From Linnemannia elongata (lineage: Eukaryota > Mortierellomycota > Mortierellomycetes > Mortierellales > Mortierellaceae): 64,000 nt of DNA. This document shows positions 46,353 through 57,345 of this stretch, piece by piece. The stretch is taken from contig JAXBDG010000002.1 in the NCBI GenBank assembly GCA_036320915.1, positions 248,001-312,000 of the forward strand, in the 5' to 3' direction. The position numbers were made by a program, and so were the translations under genes. Every line of letters begins with the position of its first letter. Position 1 is the first letter of the stretch. The notes under the pieces were generated by a model. It did no database searches. It saw only the letters and a list, made by a program, of their open reading frames with translations, and was not told where the DNA came from.

Positions 46353-48489
46353 GCGTGTGTGTGTGAGGATGAGATCTGTTGAGGATTGAGATACCATTTT
46401 TTTTTTTTTTTTTTTGCTGAAGATAATAATAAACCTTTTCATATGCAGATAACATTGTCACAATACATTGCCATCTGAAGTTCCTTGCGTACTTTTTGGA
46501 TCATGTTGGCCAATGAATGGTTCCGTTTCTCCATCACTGTTAGCTTTCTGCTCGATCAGCTTCTTGTTTTGAAGTATACTTTCAACTGTGAAAAGAAACA
46601 AACAAAAAACGTACATATGGTCAAACCCAACGGATCGGAACACCCGGTCCTTCAAATAGCCCCCCCCCTTTTTTTTTCGGAAAGCACAACTGAATATCCT
46701 ATCTGGTCCCCTTCAAATTATTCGGTTACCCCCTGGGAAAAAGACTGGACGTGGCAGGGTTCAAGTCATGACTGCATTTATTTCTTCGAAGCAGTTTTCC
46801 CCCATTTTCGTCCAAAGTCACTCCTTTCTTCTTGACAGTCCATACATTTCCTGAATTCATTTCAACTTCGCCTTTTGAAGTCGGCCGGTTCGCCTTCCCA
46901 TGACCTCGATCGCCTCCTCCAGATCCCGTTTTCAGTCTTTTTCCTGAGAGTCGACAATATTGACATTTTTTTTTTCTGCGGATCAGAGTCCATGCCCCAA
47001 ATCACCATTCTCGAATGTAGGAGAGAAATTGGAAAACCTTTTTTGTTTGTAAATTATTTATTTGGTCGTGGGTGTGCGTCGCATAAACAATTGCTTGACT
47101 ACTCTACAAGCCTCCACCAATCCTTGGCTCATACTATTATTCGAATCGCCTTGCTTTAAGAAGACAATAATAAGGGGTTAGTACAAAGAGAATATACCGT
47201 CTCGTGACTCGATTCGCCGGGTGAGCCTTCTACCCCGCTGCTTTTCCGCAAGAACACGCGGCCCCGCTACGGAGGGAGTTTCATTTTCGGTCGGTCCGCT
47301 GGGGGAAACTGTCAAAAACCTCGAGGCCCGGTGTCTTTGCTTCAACCCCGAATTTGCACCCGAAGGGGATTGAACCCGGGAGCCCCTAGGACACCACAGG
47401 GGGAAGCTTCGCCGCTCCTTCCACAAGAAATTGGAAAACCGATGTCGGAAGGGTTTCCGATCAGTCACCGGACGCTCAGGAACTACGTGGGTGAAGCAGC
47501 TTGTCCGTGCTTGCTCTCTCTCTTCCTTTTGGGTCGACCACCAGAGCGCATATCAAGAAGTGCTTGCTCATATTCACGGTTGGGAGCGAGTGGGAGAAAT
47601 CCCCTTAGTAGGAGGCTGCACCTTGGATCTTTGCAGAGATGAGTACAATAGGACATTGTTAACGAGAGTTTCTTGTAAAAAGGAACAAATGCTTTGAATA
47701 TGTACTTGGAGGGGGGGGGGGGGGGGGGGGGGTATCGATAAACTTTTTTTTTTAAACTCAAACAGATATTTAGAGTACGTCTGTGATGCGGGACTTTCTG
47801 CCGGACCTCATAATGAGGAATATGATTCCCATGGTAAAAATAACGAGGGTAAACTCATGCTGTCCGTTCGAGAACGACTTGGGTACAACATATTCCAGTG
47901 ATCTGACTCTTCCACTAGGAGAAACGATTTGATGTTGCTCGAATAGACTTGCCGCCTTTTTTTTTTTTTTGCTCTTGAAGGCTGAAGAATGAACTTAGAG
48001 CGATAGGTTAGCTCGACTCGATTCATGGTTTGTTTGATCGCGTTCCTTTCAGATCCCGCGGTGCTTTTCTGATACATTTTGGTGGCGCGAAGATTAGTTA
48101 GGTTGCTAGAAGACGCGGTCTTTCAACTTTCCCTTCCCCCCTGATTCAATCAGTCATTAACGGATCTTGCTGGCTCTTAGATCTCTTATTACCTTCCAGA
48201 CAATTGCTCGTTCTTGAACACGTCAAAGTCGCTTCGTCATATTGGTTCTTTAACGGTACCAAGTGTATTCAAAACGACACCTTATTTTTTTTTATCATTA
48301 AATCGCTCGTAGACGATATCGGTTATTGTTGCTCGTGTTGGTTGTTCCCGTCCAATAAACAGAATCCACTATGCAATCATATTTTTTATTCCTTCGATTT
48401 GGTTGATATTTCCGTGTTGCGACCTCTTTTTTTTCGCCTTACTTATTTAGCCAACATGTATATACAGAGCATTTCTTCGATCATCTCGC
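46353..48489. other. Spacer with homopolymer runs and no clear gene
   Basis: T17 run near 46399-46415 just after the E1-beta gene, G22 run at 47711-47732 followed by T8. Frames at 46485-47160 and 47178-47700 have no recognisable domain. The part 47200-47480 is GC-richer than its surroundings and contains a tRNA-type B box on the minus strand (separate entry). The rest looks like decayed sequence. Confidence 0.5.
47320..47440 (-). other. tRNA-like element with B box (possible SINE or tRNA relic)
   Basis: The minus strand contains GGTTCAATCCC (47366-47376), a perfect match to the pol III B box GGTTCRANYCC, preceded about 40 bases upstream by GGCGAAGCT, a weak A box. Acceptor stems do not pair and the T stem pairs only three bases, so it is not an intact tRNA. 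A tRNA-derived retroelement head is possible. Confidence 0.3.
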
Positions 48490-48760
48490 CACCATGCATT
48501 CAGCACTCGATAAGGCTCATTTGCATTGTTATACCTCCAGGCTGACAATTCCTCTGCGAGCCCAACGTCCGATATCTTGTGGTGCACGCCTCGATCGTGT
48601 AAAAACGTTCTCTGGCTTGTGATTGAAGCGGTAGATGCCAGCGTCACGAATGTAGCTCAAGGATCCCGTATGTGGTTTGTCGGACGTCGCCATTTTTCTA
48701 CGAATCCGATTGGTCTTACCGTGCCTTTTGTAGTGAGAATGTGAAAACGTTTCCAGGGCA
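48490..48760 (-). pseudogene. Decayed kinase fragment (K4)
   Basis: Minus-strand frame reads ISDVGLAEELSAWRYNNANE, closely matching ITDLGLAEESSAVRYDNANE of K2 including the exon end and the first intron bases. Nucleotide similarity continues through the catalytic loop region to about 48660, but frameshifts and loss of the HCDLKPEN sequence leave no usable frame. It lies 29 kb from K2 and is not flanked by the cassette. Confidence 0.75.
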
Positions 48761-49260
48761 CTTTTTAAACGTGGGACCCTGAATCTCCTTTGATTTCTTC
48801 AGTTCCAATTCCATCTCTGGCGGTACTGATTTTTGTTATTATCGTCACTTCGATTCCCTGCATTCAATGTTGTCCTCTAACTTGAAAACAGATGACGCAC
48901 AATGATGATACCTGGTTTCCCAAGCTTTCAAGTTGAATTAAAGAAGGCGTTGGATCGTTCTCGAAGTGTGATTTTCTAGGATCCTTGAACGTCTTTTGCT
49001 TTATTTTTCAGTCAATGAAAGGTCTCGTTTGGAGCTTCTCATTCACCACTGAGAATTTTTTTTTTCTTTGGATGTTGTTATATTTTACTTTCCCATTTTC
49101 TATGAACCTCGAGAAATATGAGTGTGTTAACGTATTCATTTATCCGTATATATGAAGCCTGCTTTATGTATTTTTCACTTATCAATGCAAAAAGTTTTAA
49201 ATCGTTCCTGGGTTATTATTTTGATGGTGCGCCAATAACGCTTGAGATTGATTACGCGTT

Positions 49261-49410
49261 CTATTCCCCCACGACATACGTATTGCTCTGCATGAGAATC
49301 TCCAGCCGCTTATGTGGATTTATACGGCTGTAAAAGCCCTTCCACTGCTTGCGGGTCTCGATGACCTTGACCACATCTGTGTATGTCCGTTGTATGACTT
49401 TGCCAGACAT
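49261..49410 (-). CDS. Unrecognised 49-aa ORF or first exon
   Basis: Minus-strand ORF starting MSGKVIQRTYTDVVKVIE and ending QSNTYVVGE has normal, charged protein-like composition. A GTATGT donor overlaps codons SNTY, so it could be the first exon of a spliced gene whose remaining exons lie below 49.2 kb, where only relics are seen. No family recognised. Confidence 0.3.
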   Translation of the reverse strand: MSGKVIQRTYTDVVKVIETRKQWKGFYSRINPHKRLEILMQSNTYVVGE

Positions 49411-49935
49411 CAATTTTTTTTTTTTTTTTCTTATTTGATTTATCCAACCAGAAATGGGATTTATGGAGAGACTTGAATTCTTTAATCATCACTACATATT
49501 CGACTGGTTCTTCTTTTTCAACCATTTTTTTTTTTATTGCTTCAACACTTGGGATAAGCAGGTGTCTCCAAGTTGCCAAAAAAAACTTTTTTTTCAAAAA
49601 CAAACAAAATAAAATTCAAAAAAGCTAAGCGGTGTGGATTTCTGTCTCCTCGAAGAACCCTTCTTTTTCCTTTTGGTGAGACGCGTGTACTAGGGGGCAC
49701 CTTTTGGTCGCGATCTGCAGGAAATAAGCTCGCGTTCAAGACAACTTGTAAGTCTTTTTTCTTTTCACTACAACCAGGCCCCTCAACGTCGTTTTGATAG
49801 TCGTGCAATTCCGTCTACTCTTTCAAAAACGATGACCGTTAATGTATGAGAAATAACATTTCTTCTTGGTGTTTTTTGGTCTGATTTTTTTTTCGATGGA
49901 TTCGTCTTCGTAAAGTATGTCATGGCTACGATATT

Positions 49936-49970
<35 letters not shown>

Positions 49971-51334
49971 GATCCGAAAAGCGTTTGAGGCAAAAAATTC
50001 GGCGATAAATGAACTTGTGGATCGAAAGGGGTCATGAGTAAGAGATACAATTGCTCAGCACCGATCTCGAGAGTGCGACCGAGAACAGTCCTCGGCGACT
50101 TTGAAGGGAGCATATACCTTTGAGGTAGTCCTTTTGTAAGAAAAAGATGGTAACTTTTCTAATATTTTTGGGTTGCCGATGGCTAAGTTATTTCGATCGG
50201 GTACTGGGTTTTTTCTAACCGGCATTGTAAATACACCCTGGGATGTGAACATACATTTCTCCTCATCTTTTCATTGAACCCTTTGGCTTCCGATCGATAT
50301 GGTAGTAATAACTACAGCAAACCACTTCGATGTAGTGTTCATGTTCACATACGTCTTTGCCTTGAGGCAAATCGAAGTACTCTTCGATGAAGGTCTTTTA
50401 GAATACCGACATTGCAAAAGCAAAGAAGAAAAAAAAAAAAAAAAAAAGGATGGATCGATTGGAAAGTAGTGAAGGACTCGGTGAGATACTTGACTGCCAT
50501 TGTTTACTTCGATAAATGATTGTCATATCTCAGAAGACTTTTGGCTTGTTACTCTTGGTGTTTCTTCCTTTGAGACTTGAAAACACACACATGGCGATGA
50601 ATGAAGGTCAGTTTGGCCTTTCTGCGCGCTCACTTCATTAACATCGCAGGTTCATTCAAGTCACGAAAGTATGATATTGTTTTTTTTTTTTAGCCGCAAC
50701 AGCATGTATTGTAGGTCATGAGATCGCCATTTCGGATTGAATGCCGAGCACTCGTATACACATGCTGTTATTTTTTGTTGTCTTTCAGGTGGATATACAA
50801 GAAGGTCACTATACACTTTGGCATTCAAGTGGCTATAAGGAATCAAATCATGTATTATCCTCAAAAATAAAAGTTTCAATTGGCAATTGATAGTGGATAC
50901 TCCCATCTTTATGTCCTTTCTATTACACTTTTCCCTACAGAAGGCTAACAGACGGAGGTGGGCAATTTAATCTGCAAGTGTACCTTGCCTTCGTATCTTT
51001 GGAGCCTTCCCTGTTGTTTTCTATATCATCAGGGACCGTGCCGACGAATAAGAGGATAATAATCTTCTTCTGAGGAGTTCATCCGCTTATCTTATTTTTT
51101 TTTTTTTAGTCAAGCAAAAAGATAACACAAAGTCTTCGAAGCTCTTTAATAACATTGTCAAATACATCGTCTAATAAGGGTGGGGTTATGAAGGAAGTAG
51201 CTAGATGGTTGTAATCAACTCTTCTGGTGTCTAAGTAGCTACCGAGGGCATTTTGTTCATTTTTTTTTCTCCTCGTGTCTTGGAATACTCTTAGTATATC
51301 TTGGACTCTACCCTTTTTTTTTCCTGTTATCATT
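49411..51334. other. AT-rich region with orphan minus-strand ORFs and A/T runs
   Basis: Includes A31 at 49937-49967. Minus-strand ORFs 50055-50252 (begins MFTSQGVFTMPVRKNP) and 50661-50906 (begins MGVSTINCQLKLLF) have protein-like composition. The first could continue in another frame as SPRTVLGRTLEIGAEQLYLL down to about 49970, implying a frameshift or splice. These may be pieces of one decayed lineage-specific gene on the minus strand. No domain is recognised. Confidence 0.35.
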
Positions 51335-52159
51335 TCACGCATAGCCACCGCCAACGGTAGGTAGTTTGCTTCTTTGTACTTTTCTCTTGTATTTTTGTTC
51401 GCCCGCAGTTTGCGATTGAGTCGACATCGACATGACGATCAAACGACAGAGATCAATCAAGATAATTGTATCGAAAAATAGAAAAGAAAACTCCTGAATA
51501 TCGGCTATAGATAGGAGACCTACCGGCAGATGAGGACTGCATCGGTCTTTAAGCTTGTAATACTCGGTGAAGTCTCCCATGATAACATCGTCAAGAGAAA
51601 CGCTGCGATAAAACCTCCACGATACATAAGCGTGGAGAATACATTTGGTACGTGATTTTGTGAGGTATAAAGCCCAAAAGCCGTTACCAAGGGATCGCGG
51701 AATTCCCTCACCGTATTCAGCCGCCAAACCTTGGTCAAGGGGTCTCGAGGTCCTACCTTTCTTGAGACGGATGATAACTCTGGATATCACGAAAGACTCA
51801 TCGTACTCATCGAGTTTGTCTGTCAGGCGTAATATCACGTCTGATGCATTCGAAGTAACGCTAAAGACGCATCCTCCGCTGAAGAGCGCGTATTGAAATG
51901 GTGTGTACCTACCAGATGCGTAGGTATCCCAAAGAGTATCCAAATATTCTGCGAAGGACTGCAGGTTATCTTCTGCAATGGTATATCCTCCGAGGTCTGT
52001 GATAACAACCAATGATTTCCATGGGTATGTTTTAGCTCTTAACTTGGTTGATCGGCGATGTTCTTCCGTACGGATCGTGAAGTAGGAGTCACCTATAAGA
52101 TTACCCTCCACAACCCGTTCCCTTGCGTTCTTTCGCATACTCTCTCCATGCAGCCTCAA
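51335..52159 (-). CDS. Hypothetical protein (274 aa), possibly a 3' exon of a larger gene
   Basis: The minus-strand frame is open from about 52203 to 51335 and the first ATG is at 52159. Composition is that of a globular protein (SLVVITDLGGYTIAEDNLQS, ALFSGGCVFSVTSNASD), ending in a basic Gly-rich tail. A possible acceptor (ACTTAG/C near 52205) would extend it upstream; other frames upstream also read well (SHPKAPSETLSDYLK), so a splice or a frameshift lies there. No known domain was recognised and no copy was found elsewhere in the window. Confidence 0.5.
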   Translation of the reverse strand: MRLHGESMRKNARERVVEGNLIGDSYFTIRTEEHRRSTKLRAKTYPWKSLVVITDLGGYTIAEDNLQSFAEYLDTLWDTYASGRYTPFQYALFSGGCVFSVTSNASDVILRLTDKLDEYDESFVISRVIIRLKKGRTSRPLDQGLAAEYGEGIPRSLGNGFWALYLTKSRTKCILHAYVSWRFYRSVSLDDVIMGDFTEYYKLKDRCSPHLPVGLLSIADIQEFSFLFFDTIILIDLCRLIVMSMSTQSQTAGEQKYKRKVQRSKLPTVGGGYA

Positions 52160-52205
52160 GTAAGATTTTTCGGGCTTCGAGGGGCAGGCGGTTGAACTGC
52201 CTTGA

Positions 52206-53558
52206 GGTAGTCGCTAAGTGTTTCCGAAGGTGCTTTAGGATGGCTTTTTACAGCATTGAGAATAAGTTGGTAGGTGTGCCTCAGTTAATACACTAACGTT
52301 CTGAGGAGGAAGTATGTATTACTCTTCAGTTTGTTCCAAGAGATACCTGAGGAAATTCGGATGGGAGGGTATACACGCATAAAATACGGTTAGGTGACCC
52401 CAAACGTTAGGATTACGATCCTGTGGAGGTGGGGTCTCTTAACTCCATTGATCTTGAATTCGCCTTTGTCCACATCATGACAATGATGCTTTCGGCGCTA
52501 TCAAAAATAATTCTTCCAGGATGCGCCTTCCTCTTTGAACGGCTTCCTTTTTTTTTAAAAAAAAAATCATCCATAGCTAGGCGAACTTTAAATCTAATCC
52601 ATTGCTTTCACTAAATATCCTTCCAAGAACGAAGGGGAGGATCGAAAAGCATGAAGCTTCCGTACTTTTGTATGATGAAGGTAATCAAATGATCCAAGTC
52701 TGCATGAGGTGCCATTACTATGCTTGATAGCACTTCTTTTTTTTTTTTTTCTTTATTTTTTCTTTATTTTTTTTTTCTTTCTCTACTCGCAACGATACGT
52801 TGTCAGGAGTGAAGTTTTCCATGCATGGAAAAAAAAGTAAGCAGCTTTATCTCCCACTTTAAATATTCACAGCAAAGTTATAAATTGGTTAAGGCCATAG
52901 GAAGGTGGGATGAAGTGAAGAAAGGTCCTCCTCACGAAACATAAATAATGGCATGGAGTTGAACATTCAAGCGTCCAGTTAAGGGGCTCACAAGGAAAGG
53001 GGGTCATGCAAAAAGGAGATGGGCAGCATGACCCGTGCTCTCAATCAGGCAACATCACCTATTTTCTCATGCACTCCCCGAGCCAATCCAATAAGCTATT
53101 TTTCCACCCGCAAATCTCGCGATCGGCCTCTTCACCTAATTCTGAATCCTGCCCTGAATGAAGGATTATAGAAGATCAGCACCACACCAACGATACCGTG
53201 TCTTTTTTTAAGGACGTGCTTAGCACAGCCATCTCCTCCTCCTTACCCATACGCACCCCAACCAACATAAAAAAAAAATCGTCATCAAAATTTATTTTTC
53301 ATGTCGGGTGAAATCATAAGCATCGCGAAAAAAAAAAGGTGGCGGTCGGTCTGCATATTTTTTTGTTTGGTGTGCGTGTGTGTATATATATAATAGTTCC
53401 TGAAGTGTATCCTGTAGGCGCGTGTGTTTTCCAATGGACTATTTGACCAGATGGCTGACCCAGTGCTCCATGTCCACTTTTTCCCTCTCTGCACGGAGAT
53501 AGTATGGATGTTGCTATTGTCCAAAAGAAGATTGTGTAGCACAACGAGTACAAGGAGG
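52206..53558. other. Spacer upstream of the hypothetical gene and downstream of the MAPKK
   Basis: T-rich tract with T/C at 52738-52782, several short A runs, and a TATATATA near 53383-53391. No gene motif, RNA gene or repeat of the kinase unit was found. Confidence 0.5.
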
Positions 53559-56386
53559 TCAGAACAAGTGGAGGAAAGAGATTGGAGCATGAGCATCATG
53601 TGTTGTCCTGCACAATGCGAAGCAATAGGGCTGATCATGGAACAAATAAACTTACAGCCAAGTTGTCAGGCGATGGTCTTTGATCTACGCTCTTGGTCAA
53701 GCTATCAAATCCAAACAGAGAAAGAACGAAAAATCGCCGGAAAAAAAGAGAATAGGTCAAATGTCCGCCCGAAAAGGTTCCTGCTCATTTTTTTAGCACT
53801 GTAACACAAACTGAGTAGATCGATTCCAGTCCTGTCGATCCCTGGTATAGAGTAGCGTAGTCAACAGAAAAAAAACGGTCCAGACTCCACAGTCTGATCC
53901 AAATCCTGTCCTCCGAGAAAAAAAAGGCGACTTACCAAATGTCGACAAAGTTGCAGAAATCCTCTGGGAAGTCTCGGCGGGGAAGCGTGGGAAGGGGCTC
54001 GTTAACAATGTGCTGAAGCAACTCCAGAATCGTCAGCGACTTGCATTCTGCGTCCAGAGGGAACCGTCCAAGCGCCAACTCCATGAGTGTGATACCTAGT
54101 GACCACACATCCGACTGCACTCCGTAGTTCCATCCTCTAATTCTCTCAGGCTGTTGCGGCAAAAAAAATATTAAACGTGGGTATGATAAGCACGCGGGGG
54201 AGGGGCCAATTAAACGAAGGGAGAGAAAGGAGAATAGGAGAAGGATAGGAGACAGAAAAAGAGAGGGAAATGAAAAAAAGGAAAATGAAGGTGGACCCAA
54301 AACGTAATATATCAGAAATAAAATAGTAATAGAAAAATAAGAGCCGTTAGTTCAAGATCCGAAGAAAAAAAATTGTGGGCAAATGACCAACTCCATAAGC
54401 CCTCCTTTCTCTCTCTCTCTCTCGATCCATTGAAACCCTTTTTGTCTTCTGTATGTATGCCACAAGGGTACATATCCAGTAATAATTGCAATAACAAAAA
54501 CGTCGCAAGACGAAGTGCAGAAGGGTGGAGATTCCAATGAAAAGGGAACGAGACGTACCGACATGTAGTTGCTGGTTCCGACAAAGGTGTTTGCGATCGA
54601 GTTCACAAGTTGTCCAGAGACGCCAAAGTCACAGATCTTGACCAGTCCTGCAGAATTGATAAGGATGTTGGATGGCTTGAGATCTAGTTTATATAGGCAA
54701 GAAATGTGGGTAGGTCAATGAATGAGTTAGGATGCGGGGCTGACATAGAGAAGCCCATTACCCATTGAGCGACTTCTGATTGGCTCCTCGTAGTACTCTC
54801 GTTTCCATCATCTTGCAACTGGCTTTAACAGAAACGTCCAGATCCTTGGGGAAATACAAAGTGAGATTTGAGACATACCTCTGTGGACAATCTTGTGGTT
54901 TGTGTAGAGGTAGTTCAATCCTTTGAGCACAGAGACCGTGATGAGTCCAATGACATCCATGGGAAAGGCTCCATTCTTTGCACAGATACCATCCAGTGAT
55001 CTACACAACAGCGAATTCATATGCAAAAAAGGTGGGATTAATTTGGTGTTGCTCTCACGTTGGTCTCAGGTAACGGCACATCTGGCATCTTTGGTGCCGG
55101 GTATCGACAGTTCCAGAACACCATTGTTTCCGGTACAGTCCATGTTCGTCATCCGTCAATTCAGTCTGTCCAAGTCCAGATCCTGTGGTTGAGTAGTCCA
55201 TTGTCCACCTTTGGCAAAGCTGAATTGGTGATGATAGTAACTATGCTCCCGCATGAATGACACCACGAATCATGTCCAATTGTGTATTATGCTTCCTGTC
55301 TGTCCGAATCCAGGGGCAAGAGGCGAAGGCAAGATAGAGAAGGACGGTTTGAACCAGTAGTAGCAATGGAGAGATAGTGGAGACGAACAAAGTACAATGG
55401 AGGAATTAGGCAAGCGACAAACTACTTACCCAACATCCATAATCTCCATACAGTAAGAAATCTCGCTTTCGTGCAAGAACGCGCCGTAGAAGGAGACGAT
55501 ATTAGGGTGATTGCAGTCGTGCATGATCTGGAGCTCACGCAGAATCTGCTTCCTGACCGCAGGTTGAGCGTCAATATGAATGACCTAACAAGAAGAGGTA
55601 ATTGAACAAGATGTGTGAGTGTTAAACGAGGTGTTTTGTTATGGAGAAAGAAGAGAAAAGAATCCGGTGTTGTAGGTTGTTGTAAGCGCAGGCAACAGAG
55701 CAAAAGAGGGTGGAAAGCAATTCATCCGTATCCATATGATAAGATATCGTCGACAGTTTCGTTTTGTTTCCTTTCAAGGGGAAGGGGGGTGTAAAGGAGA
55801 GGATGAGCAGCGACAGGAAATAGAACGAAGAGAGTAAAAACGATGTCTGTCGAAGGAGGGAAAGAAGGGAAAGGGAGGGTAGGGAAGGGGTGGATGCAGA
55901 CCACAGACAACAGTTGCAACCAATAAGAACCAATTGAAGCACAGGGAAGGAAAAAAAGAAAGAAAGAAAGAAGCAAAGCAAAGCGACAAAGGCAAAGGGC
56001 CAAAGTGAGGCAAGACACAAACAAAATAGCCCGACCATCACCCATCACCCATCAACCCAACAAAGTAAGCAAGCAATCAAGAACACAAGTTTTACCTTGC
56101 GAGCCATGATGGATTTGGTGGGGAGATGCATCACGCGACTGACGGTGCCGCCGTTACCAGCGCCGAGCTCCGAGAGGGTCTGAAGGTCCTCTGACCTGAG
56201 ATCGAGCTTGAACTCGACGCCGAGTTCGAGGTCCGGCAGAGGTTCGCGGCGGGCGCTACCTTGGCCACCGATGGGCAGGTTATGCAGATGGGCACTTCCA
56301 CCAGGAGGGGCATTCCCGTTGGCGGCCTCGTCCAAGGCCAGGTTCTTGAAGTTTCTCTTTTTACGGATGGTTCCTGGGGAGATCAT
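53559..56386 (-). CDS. MAP kinase kinase (Ste7/Byr1-like)
   Basis: Seven minus-strand exons: 56386-56096, 55584-55430, 55000-54879, 54683-54559, 54150-53936, 53701-53656 and 53630-53559, about 341 aa. It should phosphorylate a MAP kinase on Thr and Tyr. Motifs: [12 protein letters not shown] loop, IMARKVIHI lysine, [38 protein letters not shown], the activation loop [17 protein letters not shown] with the MEK-type S-x-x-x-T pair, [19 protein letters not shown], then [16 protein letters not shown]. The wording is closest to fungal Ste7/Fuz7/Byr1 kinases rather than Pbs2. The last exon ([14 protein letters not shown]) is the least certain, since its sequence is not typical of the family. Confidence 0.9.
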
Positions 56387-56719
56387 GATCGTTGTCAGAG
56401 TGGGGGTGTTAGGGCTGAAGGGGTGAGGGGAGTAGGGTATGGGAGGAGTAACTGGGTGAGTGAGGGGAGATAAAGAGAGTCAGCAGTTGCGGTAGGAGGA
56501 GGAGGGGAGAAATGGGTGGTGTACAAGGAGGGAACGAAGTGTGTATGTTATGAAAAGAAAGAGAGGAGAATGGAAAGGGAAAGGGGGGGATGATGAACAA
56601 AGGGAGAGAGGATGATGGAAAAAGAGAAGAAAAAGATGATGAGACAGAACAGAGACAAAGAGGAACAAGGAACGGTTGAAATTCATTTCTCTGATATACA
56701 TTGTATATACACATACACT

Positions 56720-56753
<34 letters not shown>

Positions 56754-57278
56754 CTTCTCCCTCTCTTCAACCAACACCCATTCATCAATTGGACCTTCTT
56801 CTTCGTCTTGCTTGCTTGTATGCTTGCTTGGTCTCTTCTCTTTGTCTCGCCCTTCCTCCACTCTCTCTATCTCTCTCTCTCGCTCTCTCTCTCTGTGCCC
56901 TGGCTAAAAGACTGCTCTCGTTTGTAATCCTTTGTTGTTTGTTTGCCTTATGCCTTTCATACTCTTTTGTCTTTCTTTTGCTTGTCTGAATCCATCCTCG
57001 ACGCCCACTCTTTTGCTCTTTTTTACTTTTTTATCTTTTTTCACCCACAAAAAGAAAGTGCTCTCACACAGCAAACATTACTCTCACATTCGCAACACAC
57101 CACAAACCCCCTTCCCGTTGCTTATTATTCCACCCGCTCATACACACATCACCACGCTGTGCTAACCTCGCACCGCCTTCTTTCAGGGTCTAATCAATCA
57201 CAACCAACCAGCAACACACTAGGCTCCTTCTTGAACAAAAAAAAAAAAAAAAAGGTACAGCGTCGTCAAAGACGTTTT

Positions 57279-57314
<36 letters not shown>

Positions 57315-57345
57315 AAGTGCCGAATGAACTTCAAACACCATTGAT
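56387..57345. other. Spacer between MAPKK 5' end and eIF3b 3' end
   Basis: MAPKK leader is purine-rich on + (pyrimidine-rich on the coding strand). (TA)n at 56722-56750, CT-rich 56866-56892, A13 near 57238-57253 and T30 at 57281-57310 just beyond the eIF3b stop. No gene recognised. Confidence 0.6.

Noticed and set aside
47711..47732. G22 run as a functional G-quadruplex
   Set aside because: A single uninterrupted G run next to decayed sequence is more simply slippage or an assembly effect. The same applies to G18 at 38261-38278.
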